Assembly (NCBI GenBank): GCA_013416795.1
Contig: RQSC01000028.1
Location: 731,797 to 793,305 of the forward strand
DNA length: 61,509 nucleotides
DNA from: Prasinococcaceae sp. CCMP 1430
Lineage: Eukaryota > Prasinodermophyta > Palmophyllophyceae > Prasinococcales > Prasinococcaceae
Reading direction: 5' to 3'
The position numbers and the translations under genes are program-made. Shown here one piece after another: positions 31,517 through 42,369 of this stretch. The notes beneath the pieces were generated by a model. That model searched no databases. It was not told the DNA's origin and worked only from the letters and a program-made list of their open reading frames with translations. How positions within the stretch are numbered: position 1 is the stretch's first letter; every line of letters begins with the position of its first letter.

Positions 31517-31946
31517 GTGAGCCCCGACGGAGCCCGAGCGGCCCCACAGGCCATGCATCCGCGCAGGCACGGGCGACCAACCGTGACGTGTCCTGTTTAT
31601 CACAGCCTGTAGTACTACTGTAAGTTACAGCCTTGTATGTAGCGCACGTGCCTGGGCTCAAAGTAGTAGCCTACCGGAGCATGCAGGGTCCGTCTCGCGG
31701 CTACAATCCGAGCTGCGGAGAGGCGAGCTCAACGGCTGCACCGACACGAACGCCGAGGCAAGCTCCGCCGTCGATTCAGGCCCTGCGTTGGCTTGTGCCT
31801 CTCCACAAGGTCGACCATGCCGCCTGCCTCGAGCTGGACCTCGATGCCCGCGTCACGGTAGCGGTAGCGCAACGATCTTGTGGCGAGCGTGTTTGAGGTA
31901 AAAAAAGGGTTTGCAGTGTTTGCCGCCGCCACGCCATGATGCCACC
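31517..31946. other. Intergenic, nothing recognised
   Basis: The stretch between aminotransferase and U-box gene (both +) is of mixed composition. TGTAGTACTACTGTAAGTTACA near 31607 is a weak palindrome. No domain or RNA gene is seen. Confidence 0.4.
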
Positions 31947-33333
31947 ATGGCAGCTGCCCGCGCCACACGTGCACACGTGCACGCCCTGGGCGGCCGCTGG
32001 CGCGAGGGGGCACCGGCGGGGGCGACGGCGGAGGGCGCGGCGGAGGGCGAGGGAGCGCCGCGGGTCCTCCCGCTCGCTTCTGCGGCCGCGCGGGCGGGCG
32101 GGCGTGCCCGCATGCACAATGCATTCAGCGCGACGCCGTGCGCGCGCGCGCGCGGGGCCAAGCGCGCGCGGGAGGAGGACGCGGCCTCCACCCCGGTCGC
32201 GGCGGGGACGGAGGCGGCCTCCTCCGGCGTGGAGCTGAGCCCGTCGCTGTCGAAGGCGATCACCTGCCCGATCAGCCTCACGCTCTTCCATGACCCCGTG
32301 GTCCTGGCGGGGAGCGGGATCACTTACAGCCGACTGGAGATAACGCGCTGGCTGCGGAAGCACAACACGTGCCCCGTCAGCAATCGCAAGCTCAACGGCG
32401 CGAGTGACCGCCTGCTGGTGCCCAACATCGCGCTGCGCGCGTTGGCCGAGGAAGAGTTCATTCGGCGCGACCCGCCGGAGCTTGGAGGCGCCGCCGGCAA
32501 GGAGGGCGCGGCGGAGGCGCTCGCGGCGCTGCGCCACCCGCGCGCCAGCGCAGCGACGTGCGAGCGCGCGTGGCAGCTGCTGGCGAACGACAGCTTCGGA
32601 GCGGCCGAGATGGGCGCTCTCTCCACCATTGCCGCGGCGCTGCGTACGCTCGGCGCGGCGGCTGCCGACACGGCCAAGGGCGATGGTGAGAGTGCCAAGG
32701 CGGCCGCCGCCCGCGTAACAGAGGGGCGCGAGCGGCACCTGCGCGCAACGTGGCGCGCGCAGCGGATCGTCCGCAAGATCTTCGGCAAGGGCAGCGCCAA
32801 GCACAACGTTGTGTTCGACGTAGACGCCTCTGTGGTCGTCGAGAGTGGCCTGGTGGGAGCGCTGTGCGACGCGCTGGGTGAACACACCGAGATGTCCACC
32901 GACGTGCTGAACCAGGCAGGCGACGCCACCCTGGAAGGCGCAGACAAGCGGGCGCAGGTCAAGGGGGGCATGTATACGTGCGTCGCGATGTGGGCGGATT
33001 CGGCGCTGTACTACTTGATGTGGGCGGACGAAATCGTGCACGAGGCGTTGCGGCGCGGTATCGTCGCCAGGCTCGAGCAGTGGCCGTTGGCCTGCCACGG
33101 CCGCGCGGCTTTCGGGCTGAGCAAGGCGTCCCTGGGGCGAGGCGCGCTGCTCGCGAGTGCGCCGTTCAACGCAGCTCTGCGCGAGAATCCGCAGCGGCCG
33201 GAGGGCGTTGACTCGGACATCGATCGCACGCGGCGGAGGCTGGAGCACAAGGGGCCTGCTAAGGTGTGGAAGGTCGGGGCGTACAACCGGCGCGGTGACG
33301 CGCTCGCTGGCTTCCGCGACGAATATGACCCCC

Positions 33334-33365
<32 letters not shown>

Positions 33366-33539
33366 AGGTACGATGCCGAGGACGACGGAAGGGTCATGTC
33401 AGACGCCTACACCACCGACGACTACAACGACTCGGACGACGCGATGAGCTCAAGCGACGACGACGGCGACTACTCTGACGACGAGCCCCGCGCGCACGAG
33501 TGGCCGGGGTGGCTGACGGCCGGACCTAGTCATCATTGA
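31947..33539 (+). CDS. U-box domain protein (putative E3 ubiquitin ligase)
   Basis: A single exon, 530 aa. The start is the ATG in CCACCATGG, a strong eukaryotic context. Residues ~105-175 read ITCPISLTLFHDPVVLAGSG..YSRLEITRWL..CPVSNRKL..LLVPNIALRALAEE, a complete U-box. The N terminus is Ala/Gly-rich and basic with a short KRAREED motif. The middle is helical without recognisable Armadillo repeats (QRIVRKIFGKGSAKHN..). The C terminus is strongly acidic (DEDEDEDEDE..DDYNDSDDAMSSSDDD). By family it passes ubiquitin from an E2 to substrates bound elsewhere in the protein; substrate unknown. Confidence 0.8.
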
Positions 33540-34296
33540 GCGCTTTGCTTTGGGGCGGCGGCGGCGGAGGAGGAGGAGGAGGCGGAGGCGGAGGAGGACT
33601 CGGCGGAGGAGGACTTGGCGGAGGAGGAGGGCTCGGTCCTCGTCCGCGGCAGCGTCGGCGGAATTGCGTGCGAAAATACCTCGAAAATGCAGCGGCTCGA
33701 GATGAAAATGAAAGTTAAAAATGTTTTTAAAAAAAAAAGAAATGCGAAGGGGAAAAAAGGAGGGCGCCGGCGCGAGGGCTGCGCCGCGCTGCCCCCCGCG
33801 CGCCACACGCCGCGTGTGCGCGCGCCCGACGTGCGCGGCATGCGCGTGCGGGCGGGAGGGGCGGGAGGGGCCGGCAACTCGTGTGCGCGTGCGTGCGTGC
33901 GCGTGTGCGTGCAGGGGGTAGGCGGGACCGCCGTGCGCCCCCGCGCGCGGCGTGTGCCGCGAGCGCGGCTCCCGCGCCCGTCCGGATCGCGATGCCGGGA
34001 CGGACGGCGCCAGATGAGGTCAAGGTTTGGGGTTGTAGATAATAGGGTCCATATCAGAGGTGCTGCGTGCAATGGAATGGCCCACCATCTCCGGCCGGGT
34101 GGGCTGGGGCTGGCGTGTGCCTCGCGCGGACGGTCGTCCACACCCCCCACGCTCACATCCCCCTCCCCGTCGGGGGCCCCCTCTCGCCCCCACCGCCGGG
34201 GCGGACGCAGCGCGCGCGAGGGCCCGCAGCGGCCCGACCTTTTTGCGCTCGCGGCGGCCGCACTGCGCCGCGCTGCGAGCGCTCCTGCGGTCACCC
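33540..34296. other. Intergenic with (GGA/GGC)n purine tract
   Basis: A GGAGGC-type tract at 33551-33640, an A-run near 33727-33740, then CG-rich DNA with GTGCGT runs and no convincing coding exon. Confidence 0.5.
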
Positions 34297-34400
34297 TTGC
34301 AGAAAAGGAATCCTTATTCTAAAGAGAGACATACTGTGAATACCGTGGTTGGGTTCGCTTATGCATTGGAGACATCCGTGCGGGGTTCCGCTCGTTCCCC
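34297..34400 (+). rRNA. Mitochondrial-like LSU rRNA fragment (domain II)
   Basis: ACTGTGAATACCGTGG followed by TTGGAGACATCCGTGCGGGG matches the E. coli LSU block ACTGCGAATACCGG..GGGAGACACACGGCGGG. It is an AT-richer island of about 100 bases between GC-rich flanks, immediately upstream of the cyclophilin gene. It is the third mitochondrial-like fragment in the window. Confidence 0.6.
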
Positions 34401-34614
34401 GCGGCGCGCGCTAAATCGGGCGGCACGGGGGGGCGCGGCACAGGCGCGGCACAGGGGCGCGCCCGAGGGCGGGCGCGCGCAAGAGAGCGGCAGCAGCCGT
34501 CGGCGGCGGCTGCCGGGGACAGGAGGGGCGGCGTCGGGGCGGCGTTGGGGGAGGGAGGAGAGGAGAGGACGCTGGGCGCCGCCCGCGGCAGGCGTGGGCG
34601 CGTAGTTCTCCGCC

Positions 34615-36410
34615 ATGCCGAACCCACGCGTGTTTCTCGACGTGGCCATAGGGGACAACGCGCCGCGGCGCGTGACCGCCGAGCTCTACGCCCATGCGGT
34701 GCCTCGCACAGCGGAGAACTTCCGGTGCCTGTGCACGGGCGAGCGCGGCGGCGCGCTGCGCTACAAGGGCAGCGCCTTCCACCGCATCATCCCTGGTGCG
34801 TGGCGCCGCGCGCGCGGGCGCGGGGGTGCGCCGCGAGCGTCTTGCGCGCCTGCGCCTCGCCGCGGAGCGCCGCGCGCGCGCTTCCGGCGGCTGCTCCGCC
34901 GCGTCTGCTGCGCGGCTGCTGACGCTGGCCGCACACGCCCCTCCCCCGCCGCTTTTCCCGCCCGCGATCGCGCCGCCGCAGGCTTCATGGCGCAGGGCGG
35001 TGACTTCACGCGCGGCGACGGCACAGGCGGCGAGTCCATCTACGGCGAGCGCTTCGCCGACGAGAGCTTCGCACTGAAGCACGACGCCCCGGGCATCCTG
35101 TCCATGGCCAACGCTGGGCCCGACACCAACGGCTCGCAGTTCTTCATGTGCACCGAGGCCACGCCCTGGCTCGATGGCAAGCACGTCGTATTCGGCAAGG
35201 TAGAGGCGCCCTCGATGGCCGTATTGCGCGCCATTGAGGGCGTTGGCAGCGCGGGCGGCAAGCCGCGTGAGCGCGTGGTGATCGTGGATTGCGGTGAGCT
35301 CGGCGAGGGGGAGGGCATCGTAGCTGAGGCTGCGCCGGCCATCCTCGGCGCCAAGATCGAGCGCGCGACTCGCGTCGACAAGACGCTGCTGCCGCGCGCA
35401 TTCGGCGGGACTCGCAAGCGCAACAAACCGGCGGGGAGCAATCGCGCGTTCGTCGCGTCGAGCCTGCTCTCCTTCGACGAGGAAGCAGATGCCGATGGCG
35501 GTGCCGGCACAGGAGGTATCGCCGCCGGCGTCGCGCGCGCGCCTGAGCCGGCCGCTGCCGCCGGTGGCGCTCGTCGGCAGGCCGAACGTGGGCATCTGCG
35601 GGCGCGCGTGGCGGCGGCGACGGTGACGACGCGCGGGAGGCCGCTGCGGTGGGCGCCTCGGCCGGCGAGGGCGCGGACGGTGCCCGAGATGGCGGCGATG
35701 ACCTGGCCGACGCACCACCGAAGGAGCTCACAGCGCAGGAGCGCAAGCTCTTTGAGCTGCGAATGCGCATGAATCAGGCGCGCAAGGGCAACCGCGCGGC
35801 CGCGGCCGCTGAGCGCAAGCGCGAGGCGATGGGTGCGCGCGCCGAGCGGCTCGAGGCGCTCGCAGCGGAGCGCGAGGAGGCAGAGGAGAAGGCGGACGAC
35901 CGCGGCGACGAAAAAGGTGGCGCGCGTCGCGCAGGTCACATGGACCAGACCGCAGAGGATGCGCACCGCGGGTACGAGAAGGAGCGTGAGAAGAAGCGCC
36001 GACGCGAGGAGGGCCCCGCGGCCGGCTGGCTCCAGCTCAACCCCAAGATCGCCTACAGCTCGTACAACAAGCGCGTTGAGAAGAGCCCCTACATGAGCCA
36101 AGAAGAGTACGAGCAGGTCAAGGCGGCGGGCGGTGTCGATGCGCACGGTGCGGGTGGCGTCGAGGCGGGCCTGTCGTACGGCGGTGCCGGCGCGCCCTCG
36201 CAACGCGCGCTCGACCGCATGACCAAGGAGCTCGACGCGCGCAAGAGCAAGAATGTGTCGCGCCGCCGCAAGTTCTACGATGAGAAGGATGTCGATTCCA
36301 TCAACCCGAAGAACGAGGTGCGGAACAGGCTTCTCGAAAAGCAGTACGGCAAGTACAGCGCCGCCATCAAGGCCGACCTCGAGCGAGGTACGGCACTGCC
36401 GGATGTGTGA
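34615..36410 (+). CDS. Cyclophilin-SYF2 fusion (spliceosomal)
   Basis: Exons 34615-34795, 34982-35515 and 35581-36410 give 514 aa. Residues ~1-165 are a cyclophilin PPIase: [40 protein letters not shown] and VFGKV. A linker with [12 protein letters not shown] follows. From residue ~285 it is SYF2: [18 protein letters not shown], then [17 protein letters not shown], then [20 protein letters not shown] and [17 protein letters not shown]. The two parts are in different frames joined by a 65-base intron GTATCG..GGCAG that restores phase. The SYF2 frame has no ATG before its conserved MRMNQ core, and the cyclophilin frame alone would overrun SYF2 until 35772. Both families work in the spliceosome (SYF2 in the NTC/Prp19-associated set). 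Two overlapping genes are the alternative. Confidence 0.78.
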
Positions 36411-36564
36411 GCGCGCCGCGAGCGCGTGCAGTCAGCCTGTCGGCGCACGGCAAGCTAGTCGTTGTCGGCGTGGTAATGGCGACTGGTCTCACTCGCGGCT
36501 TGCACAGGCTCGGAAGCGCGCGCGAACTGAGTTTGAAATTGCAGTATTATCCATGCGCCTTCGC

Positions 36565-39500
36565 CTAGAACCCATACGAGTAGTCGTATCCGCTCCACGA
36601 GCGGCGATTCGAGCCGTAGGCGCCACCGCCGTACGAGTTAGAGCGCGCGTACGACGAGCCGGCCGAGGACGCGCTGGCCGAGCGCTGGCGCGTGTACGCG
36701 CGCGAGTAGCCGCCGCCAGGGCCACGCGAGCCACCGCGTGAGCGCTCGCCTGGGAAAGAGCTGCTGCGGTTGGAGCCTCCAAAGGTGCCGTAGAGGTCGT
36801 CTAGGTCAGCCTCAGGATTCTTGAGCGCCTCGGTGGCGGCCTCGTGTGCTGCGCCCACCTTCGAAAAGAGCCGATTGGCATCCTCGCGTGCGAAGTCGAT
36901 GGCGGCGTCGCTCGCAGCGCCACCACTGCCGCGCACGAGCGCGGCAGCGGCTTTGTCTGGATGCAGCACCAGGGCCAGCTTGCGGTAGGCCTTCTTGACG
37001 TCCGCCGCGCCCGCCTCGCGCTTCCTGAGGCCCAGCCAAGCGAAGGGATCCGTTCGCCGGCGCGCGCGCCGCGCCTGGCGCAGCCGGTCGGACGCGCCGT
37101 CGCGCTCTGAGCGTGGCGCACCCGTGCGTTGGAGGATGGCGACCATTGCCTCGAGATCCGTGGCCTCGTCGTCCTCGCCGAGCTCAGCATGAATGGCCGC
37201 TCGGCGACTCCATGCCTTTGAGTACCAGCGGTCGAGCGCAAGGGCGCGCCCGCAATCGGCGGCCGCGATGGCACGCCGCCCGGAGGCGTGCGCCGCCGCG
37301 GCGCGGTTGCAGAAGCACGCCGCGCGCAGGCGCAGAGCAAAGCGCCCCGCCGTGGCGCCAGCTCCCGAGCCCTCGCCCTCGCTGGAGCCAAATTGAAGTG
37401 CTTCCGTGTAGAGCACTTCGGCCTCGTCGTGTTTGCCATTCGAGAATGCAGCGTTGCCTTTAATGCGCCTGCTGTTGATCTCCACCAGCTCCGCAAGCTT
37501 CGAGCTCGCGGCGATGAGGTCGGCGCGCTCGAGCGCGTAGACTGCGGCGCCGACGCACGCGGAGGTGGCCTCGCCCGTGCCCTCCTCCCAGTCTCTGGGC
37601 GACAGCGAGTCAGAGGCAGCAATTGCATCAGCAAGCGCCTTCAGGCCGCCGTCGAGATCACCCAGGCCCAACCTGGCACATGCGCGCACACGCAGCTGCC
37701 ACGAGAGCTGTCGTGTCTCAGAGGGGAGGCGGCCATTGCGTCCCTTGCGCTCGAGCTCTGCGACCGTGTCCGCGCCCTCCGCCTCGGCGTCGGCGAAGCG
37801 CCCGACGGCAAGCAGAGATCGGGCGCGCATGCAGCGGAGCGCGCAGCATTCGGGGGCATCTGCTATCGCCACGTTCAGATCCTGAAGAGCGCCCTTGACG
37901 GCACCCTCGATACTGGCAACGTCGCTGACGTCGACGACAGGACCCGCCGCGGCGGCAGTCGCGCCCGCACTCTCCATGGCGGCGAGCGCCGAGCCCACCA
38001 TCGCCCGCACGGCGCGTGCACTGTCTCCGCCGCGCACCGCGGTATCTACGCCGTTTGCGTCCCCAGCCGCGCGCGCCTCCGCCTCGCAGCGTGCGAAGCG
38101 CGCAGCCGCATCAGCGGCGCGCCCTAGGCGCAGCGCACATGCTGCGGCGCGCTGCCTTGCGCGGCGGTAGCCAGCATCGAGCGCGAGCGCCTCCTCACAC
38201 GCCGCAAGCGCCTCGCGCGAGCGCCCGACCATCATGAGGGCCGCCGCGAAGTTGCCTCTCAGCACCGCGAGCTCCGAACTGGACGCGTTCCCTGCACCGC
38301 TTGAGGTGTCGCCTTTGCTAGCGAGCGCGGAGGCGTCCTCGTACGACGCAGCCGCCGCCTCGTACAGGCCCGCGTGAAATTGCCTGTCGGCAGAGGCCTT
38401 CATGTCACGCCACTGCGTGCCTGCGCCTCGAGGACCATAACCAAACGTCGGATATGGCGAGGGCTGGGCAGTGTGGCGCGTCCGCTCTTGCGCGTCCGAG
38501 CTGGCTGCCGCTGCCCTTCCCCCCTTCTTGGGCGACTTTTTGGACGCGTGTCTCGTCTTGCCGATAGACTTTGTGGCCCCGGACGACGGCGTCGGGGCAC
38601 TTGCGTGCCCTTGACGAACAGACACTCGCGCAGACTCGCCGACTGCCGCGCCGGAGACGCCCTTGCCAGGCTCAGGGGCTCTCGCATACGCGTGCTTGGC
38701 TGCAGCGGCCCCGAAATCTGTCATGTGCGTCCCGGCCCCGCGCGACTTCGACTGCCCTGGCGACGCCTCGGTGTGCGGACCAGCGCCAAACCTCGCACTG
38801 CTGCGCGCGCCTGGGGCGTCAGGTGCGCCGCGACGAACGCGTTCCCGGTGCGTTTTCATGGCATCGTGCCGCTTCTCCATCTCCGTCGTCACTCGCGTGG
38901 TCGCCGCAGTCACCTGCTCGTCTGGAAGCTCCCCAGCAAGACGCGCCCGCCGCATCGCCGCGCGGAGGCATGAGTGCAGCTCGAAGAGTTCGTCCTCGGA
39001 GAGCGTGCCCAGGTCGCCGCCGCCGGCGAGCGCCGCATCCGCCGCGCGCAGCGCCGCCGCGGCGCGCGCCGCAGCGCGCTCGCGCGCGGCAGCTGTGCTC
39101 GCTTCCACGTTGGGCATCGGGCTCGATGGTGGAGAGGGCTGCACACCGGGCACTGCTTCGTCGTGGCAAAACGTGAATTCAGCGGAGGTGGGCCCATCCT
39201 CATAGCTCCCATCGACAGCCATCGGAGAGCCCTCGCGGACGAAGCTCGACGACGACGATGCTCGCGCAGGCGGCTCGTACCCGTTTGCGTGGCTCTGCTG
39301 CTCCTGCGCGGTCAGGGAGCGTGGAGAGATGGGTCAGTTGGCTGAAAGCGCGCGTGAGATCGCGGCGCTCGAGCGCGCGCGCCGTTGGACCGGTCGCACC
39401 TTCACACGCCGTGCCTCGGCCGCGGCACGCAACCCCTGCAGCTCGGGCCCGAAGGGCGAGCTCTGACTGTTCGAATCACTACCGCGACCGCTGTCGGCGT

Positions 39501-40532
39501 TGCGCTCGCGCAGTACTCGCCTCGCCTCGCTTTTGCGTGCCGCCTTCGCTCTGGCCCTGCTGCTCCCACCACTACCGCCACCACTACCCGTGCCGCGCCT
39601 GCCAGCTCCTGGCGAAGCCTTTGAAGGAGACCTGTTCGCACCCGTGTCCGCTTCGGGAGCTGCGCCTGCGCTGAAGTGGAACGCCGGCCCGGTCGGCGCT
39701 GGCGTGGATTCGCCGGCTGCGAATCTGAACGCCGCGCGGGCGCTGGGACTCTCCCCTGCGCGCACGCCCTCGCTCGCGCCGGCACTTTCGTGTCCGCTCA
39801 CACCCGCGCCTTCCCGAGCGCGGAACTGGAACGCAGGTTCGTGGCGCGCCGCCGGCGACTCGCCCGCGCCGAACCTGAACGCGGGAGACGGTGGCATTCG
39901 CGGTTGCTGCTGCGGCACGGCTGGCGCTGACTGCTCCCGCTGCGGCATCCCTCCTTGGGGTGCGCGTTCACCCTGTGGAGCGCCCGGTGACCTCCCTGCA
40001 TGCCTTCGCGGCGGGAGGCGGCGCGAGGAGCCGGCCTTGCCTCTACTCGAGCCCACACTTCCGCTCGCGCCTCTGCGTGCGCTCTGCGGGGTCTTGGGCT
40101 TGGGCGACGCCGAGTGACGCGCGCCGGCGCCCCTCTGCCTCTGGGCGTCACCGCCGCTCACCGGGCTCGCAGCGTCTCCCCGCTCCTCGAAGTGCGCGTC
40201 GGCGCCGAACGTGAACGCCGCGGGTGGGGGGCGCGCGGGCGCGCGGGCCGGGCCACTCGCCGTCTCGGCGGCGCCGAAGACGAAGCTAAAAGGGGACGGG
40301 CCCTGGTCTGGCGACGCCCCCATGTGTCCGCCGCCAGCGCCATTGGCGGTGCCGGCAGCAGTGCCCCCCTGCGCGGCGCTTTGCTCCTGAAGCGCCACCT
40401 CGACGCGCAGCCGTTCCAAGTCTGTCGCGAGCGAGTCGCCATCGCTCGAGAGCGACGACACGTCCGAGCCTGCCCGCGCATGGCGCGAGCCGCCGCGCGC
40501 GCCAGGGCTCGCGCCGACGCCGCCGACGCCGC
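36565..40532 (-). CDS. TPR-DnaJ co-chaperone with N-terminal FG-like repeats (5' truncated)
   Basis: Exon 39303-36565 and exon 40532-39400, joined by a GTGCGA..GCGCAG intron with ACTGACCC, in phase. The upstream exon carries repeated AFxFGAG/FVFGA-type motifs (SFVFGAAETA, AFTFGADAHF, AFRFGAGES, AFHFSAGAA) separated by basic Ser/Pro linkers. The downstream exon has at least two TPR clusters (GLYEAAAASYEDA.., AALMMVGRSREALAACEEAL.., GNAAFSNGKHDEAEVLYTEAL..) and a J domain, DPFAWLGLRKREAGAADVKK, with VLHPDK (HPD motif), then a Gly/Ser/Arg tail. Plant TPR-DnaJ proteins have a similar layout. It stimulates Hsp70 ATPase through HPD and presents clients through TPRs. The 5' end is lost at N 40533. 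Confidence 0.8.
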
Positions 40533-40533
40533 N
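40533..40533. other. Single N: sequence gap or join
   Basis: The TPR-DnaJ gene (-) loses its 5' end to the left of this N, and homoserine acetyltransferase (+) starts mid-protein to the right. Like N 20979, it hides the divergent 5' region of two genes. Confidence 0.8.
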
Positions 40534-41194
40534 CCACCAGGGCTCCAAATTCATCGACCGCTTCGATGCCAATTGCTACGTGGCTCTCACCCACACGCTT
40601 GACTCGCACGACGTGAGTCGCGGGAGGGGCGAGTACGCGGATGTGCTGCGCTCGCTCCCGCATCGGGCGCTCGTGGTGGGGATAGACTCGGATGTGCTGT
40701 ACCCCCTCGAATTGCAGGCGGAGGTGGCCTCGCACATGCCCAACGCGCGGCTACACACCATACGCTCGCCCCACGGCCACGACGCGTTCCTGATTGAGAT
40801 TGAGGACCTCAACACGGTGGTTGCAAACTTTCTCAAGGGCGAGGACGTTGTCGGAGAGGGGAGCGACGACCTGTACCAGCGCAAGGGGTCCGTCGAGTCG
40901 CTGGCGCACCGCGTGTGGGAGCTCGAACGGCAGCTGGCAGCGGCATTGGAGGTGGCCGATGCGGAGCGAGCGACCGCCACGGGCCTGCGCGAGCAGCTAC
41001 AGAGCGTCGGGGGGGAGAGCGGGGCTGAAATGGAGGAAACGAGGGCGCGAGCCGCTTGGGGGATGGTGGAGCGCTTGCGCCTTCACGCCGCGGAATCTCC
41101 GTCGGAGCGACTGCAGGCAATCAGCAGGGGCGGTTTCGCCCCTGTCTTCGGCAAACTCGCCGGCAGGGACGCGCGTGGCGCTGGGGCGTTTTGA
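40534..41194 (+). CDS. Homoserine O-acetyltransferase, C-terminal part
   Basis: HQGSKFIDRFDANCYVALTH then LDSHDVSRGRGEYADVLRSL, VVGIDSDVLYPLELQ (catalytic Asp) and SPHGHDAFLIE (catalytic His) are the end of the MetX/Met2 alpha/beta hydrolase. The nucleophile Ser region is missing because the gene is cut by N 40533. After the MetX fold comes a ~110-residue predicted coiled coil (SVESLAHRVWELERQLAAAL..) and a tail, which is longer than bacterial MetX and recalls fungal/algal forms. It acetylates homoserine on the path to methionine. Confidence 0.88.
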
Positions 41195-41451
41195 TGCTTA
41201 GGCCTTGCGACGTAATATAGCACGACTACAAGCAGCACACATCGCCTCGCCTCCGCGGGGGGCAAGCCCGCGTGCGGCACGGCGGGTGGGGCGGAGCTTC
41301 CCAAGAAAATAATCCACCGTCATTACGTTGACGCAGCGAGCGAGTAGAACCTCACTGCTGCTGCGGCGGATGAGCCGCCTGTGGCTGCGCCGCTCCATCC
41401 GCGGTTGCCCCCGCGGCGGCGGGTGCGTCCAGACGCGGGCGCTTGACTTTG

Positions 41452-41850
41452 ATGGCGGTGAAGGTGTGCGGCGTGGCGTCCGCAGCGGACGCGACGTGCG
41501 CGGCCGCGGCAGGGGCGGACCTCGTGGGCATGATTCTGTGGCCGGGATCAAAGCGTTCCGTCAAGGACATGGCAATCGCGGCGGACATTTCCGACGCTGC
41601 GGCGGCCGGCGGCGCGCGCAGCGTCGGCGTCTTCGTGTCAGAGGACGCCGAGGAGATCGTGGTGCGTGGCGCGGCCGTCTCCACACGCGTCGCGCGCGCG
41701 CACGCGCGCCCGAGAGTGCCAGTCGCGCAAGGATGCTGCTGGCAGCTGACGAGGCCCCCTCACGTCGCCCCCGTCAGGCCGCGTGCGCCGCCGCGCGCGC
41801 GCCGGTCGCGCAGCTCCACGGCGACGGCGCTGGCGCCGCGCGGCGGCGGC
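41452..41850 (+). CDS. Phosphoribosylanthranilate isomerase, N-terminal half
   Basis: Exon 1 41452-41661 gives MAVKVCGVASAADATCAAAA then GADLVGMILWPGSKRSV and GVFVSEDAEEIV, the start of TrpF with its active-site Cys (KVCG). Intron GTGCGT..CCGTCAG holds AGCTGACG. Exon 2 from 41778 reads AACAAARAPVAQLHGDGAG, the VQLHG strand of TrpF. Family similarity stops there: what follows is Arg-rich (GAARRRPRARAP) and then AT-rich DNA. The matching C-terminal half lies at 49904-50562. TrpF isomerises PRA to CdRP in tryptophan synthesis. As drawn this half cannot make a whole barrel without splicing over 8 kb. Confidence 0.8.
41819..41841 (+). repeat. 23-bp direct repeat, left copy at the TrpF break
   Basis: CGGCGACGGCGCTGGCGCCG plus CGC matches 49904-49926 at 21 of 23 bases. 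Each copy lies at the same place of the TrpF protein (HGDGA), one at the end of the N-terminal half and one at the start of the C-terminal half. Confidence 0.75.
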
Positions 41851-41877
41851 CGCGCGCGCGCGCGCCGACTCCCTCCC

Positions 41878-42120
41878 TTCGAAAGAACGTACAAAACACT
41901 CCCTCAGGTGTTTGACTTTTCCCCGAAGTGTTGGAATAATCCCTGACTCCCCCCGAAATTTTTGTGAAGTGTTTGCACTCTACCCCCTAAGTGTTCCTGA
42001 AGTGTTTCTGTACTGCAACAAAAAATACAAAAAAAACGCCGATTCCCTCTTTGAAAGTACACTGTACGCGAACGCGGCCGCTTCAAAAAAAAAAAAAAAA
42101 CGGGGGCGGGCATTGCCCCC
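41878..42120 (+). repeat. AT-rich island with repeated (G)AAGTGTT and a 16-A run
   Basis: A sharp drop in GC content. AAGTGTT occurs four times within about 90 bases (near 41926, 41967, 41988 and 42000), preceded by AACACTCCCTCAGGTGTT, and a run of 16 A ends the island at about 42087-42102. It looks like the tail of an inserted element (retroposon-like A-run) or foreign DNA. No reading frame is recognised. Confidence 0.6.
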
Positions 42121-42369
42121 ACAGGAACCGGGCCGGGGAACCCGAATGAACCCTAATGGAGTTGAAGTAACCCTAAATGGTGGAGGTGTGAACCTTAACC
42201 TGCACAGGAAGCCCTCGTCCCGGATAAGGCGAGTGGGCTGCGGGCGCCACACGGGGCGGCGGTGGCGGCGGTGGGGGAGGGGTTGTGGGGCGGCGATGGC
42301 GGCGACGGGGGCGGTCGCGGGGGTGGGTGTGGCGCGCGTCCGCGTTGACGGCAGCGGCGATGGACGGCG

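Noticed and set aside
35649-36410. SYF2 as an independent gene starting at 35649
   Set aside because: The codon there is GTG, no in-frame ATG precedes the conserved core, and an intron joins it in phase to cyclophilin.
39334-39399. Stop at 39334 as the end of a separate FG-repeat gene
   Set aside because: A GTGCGA donor with CTGAC and a CAG acceptor joins the exon in phase to the TPR-DnaJ frame, so the stop is intronic.
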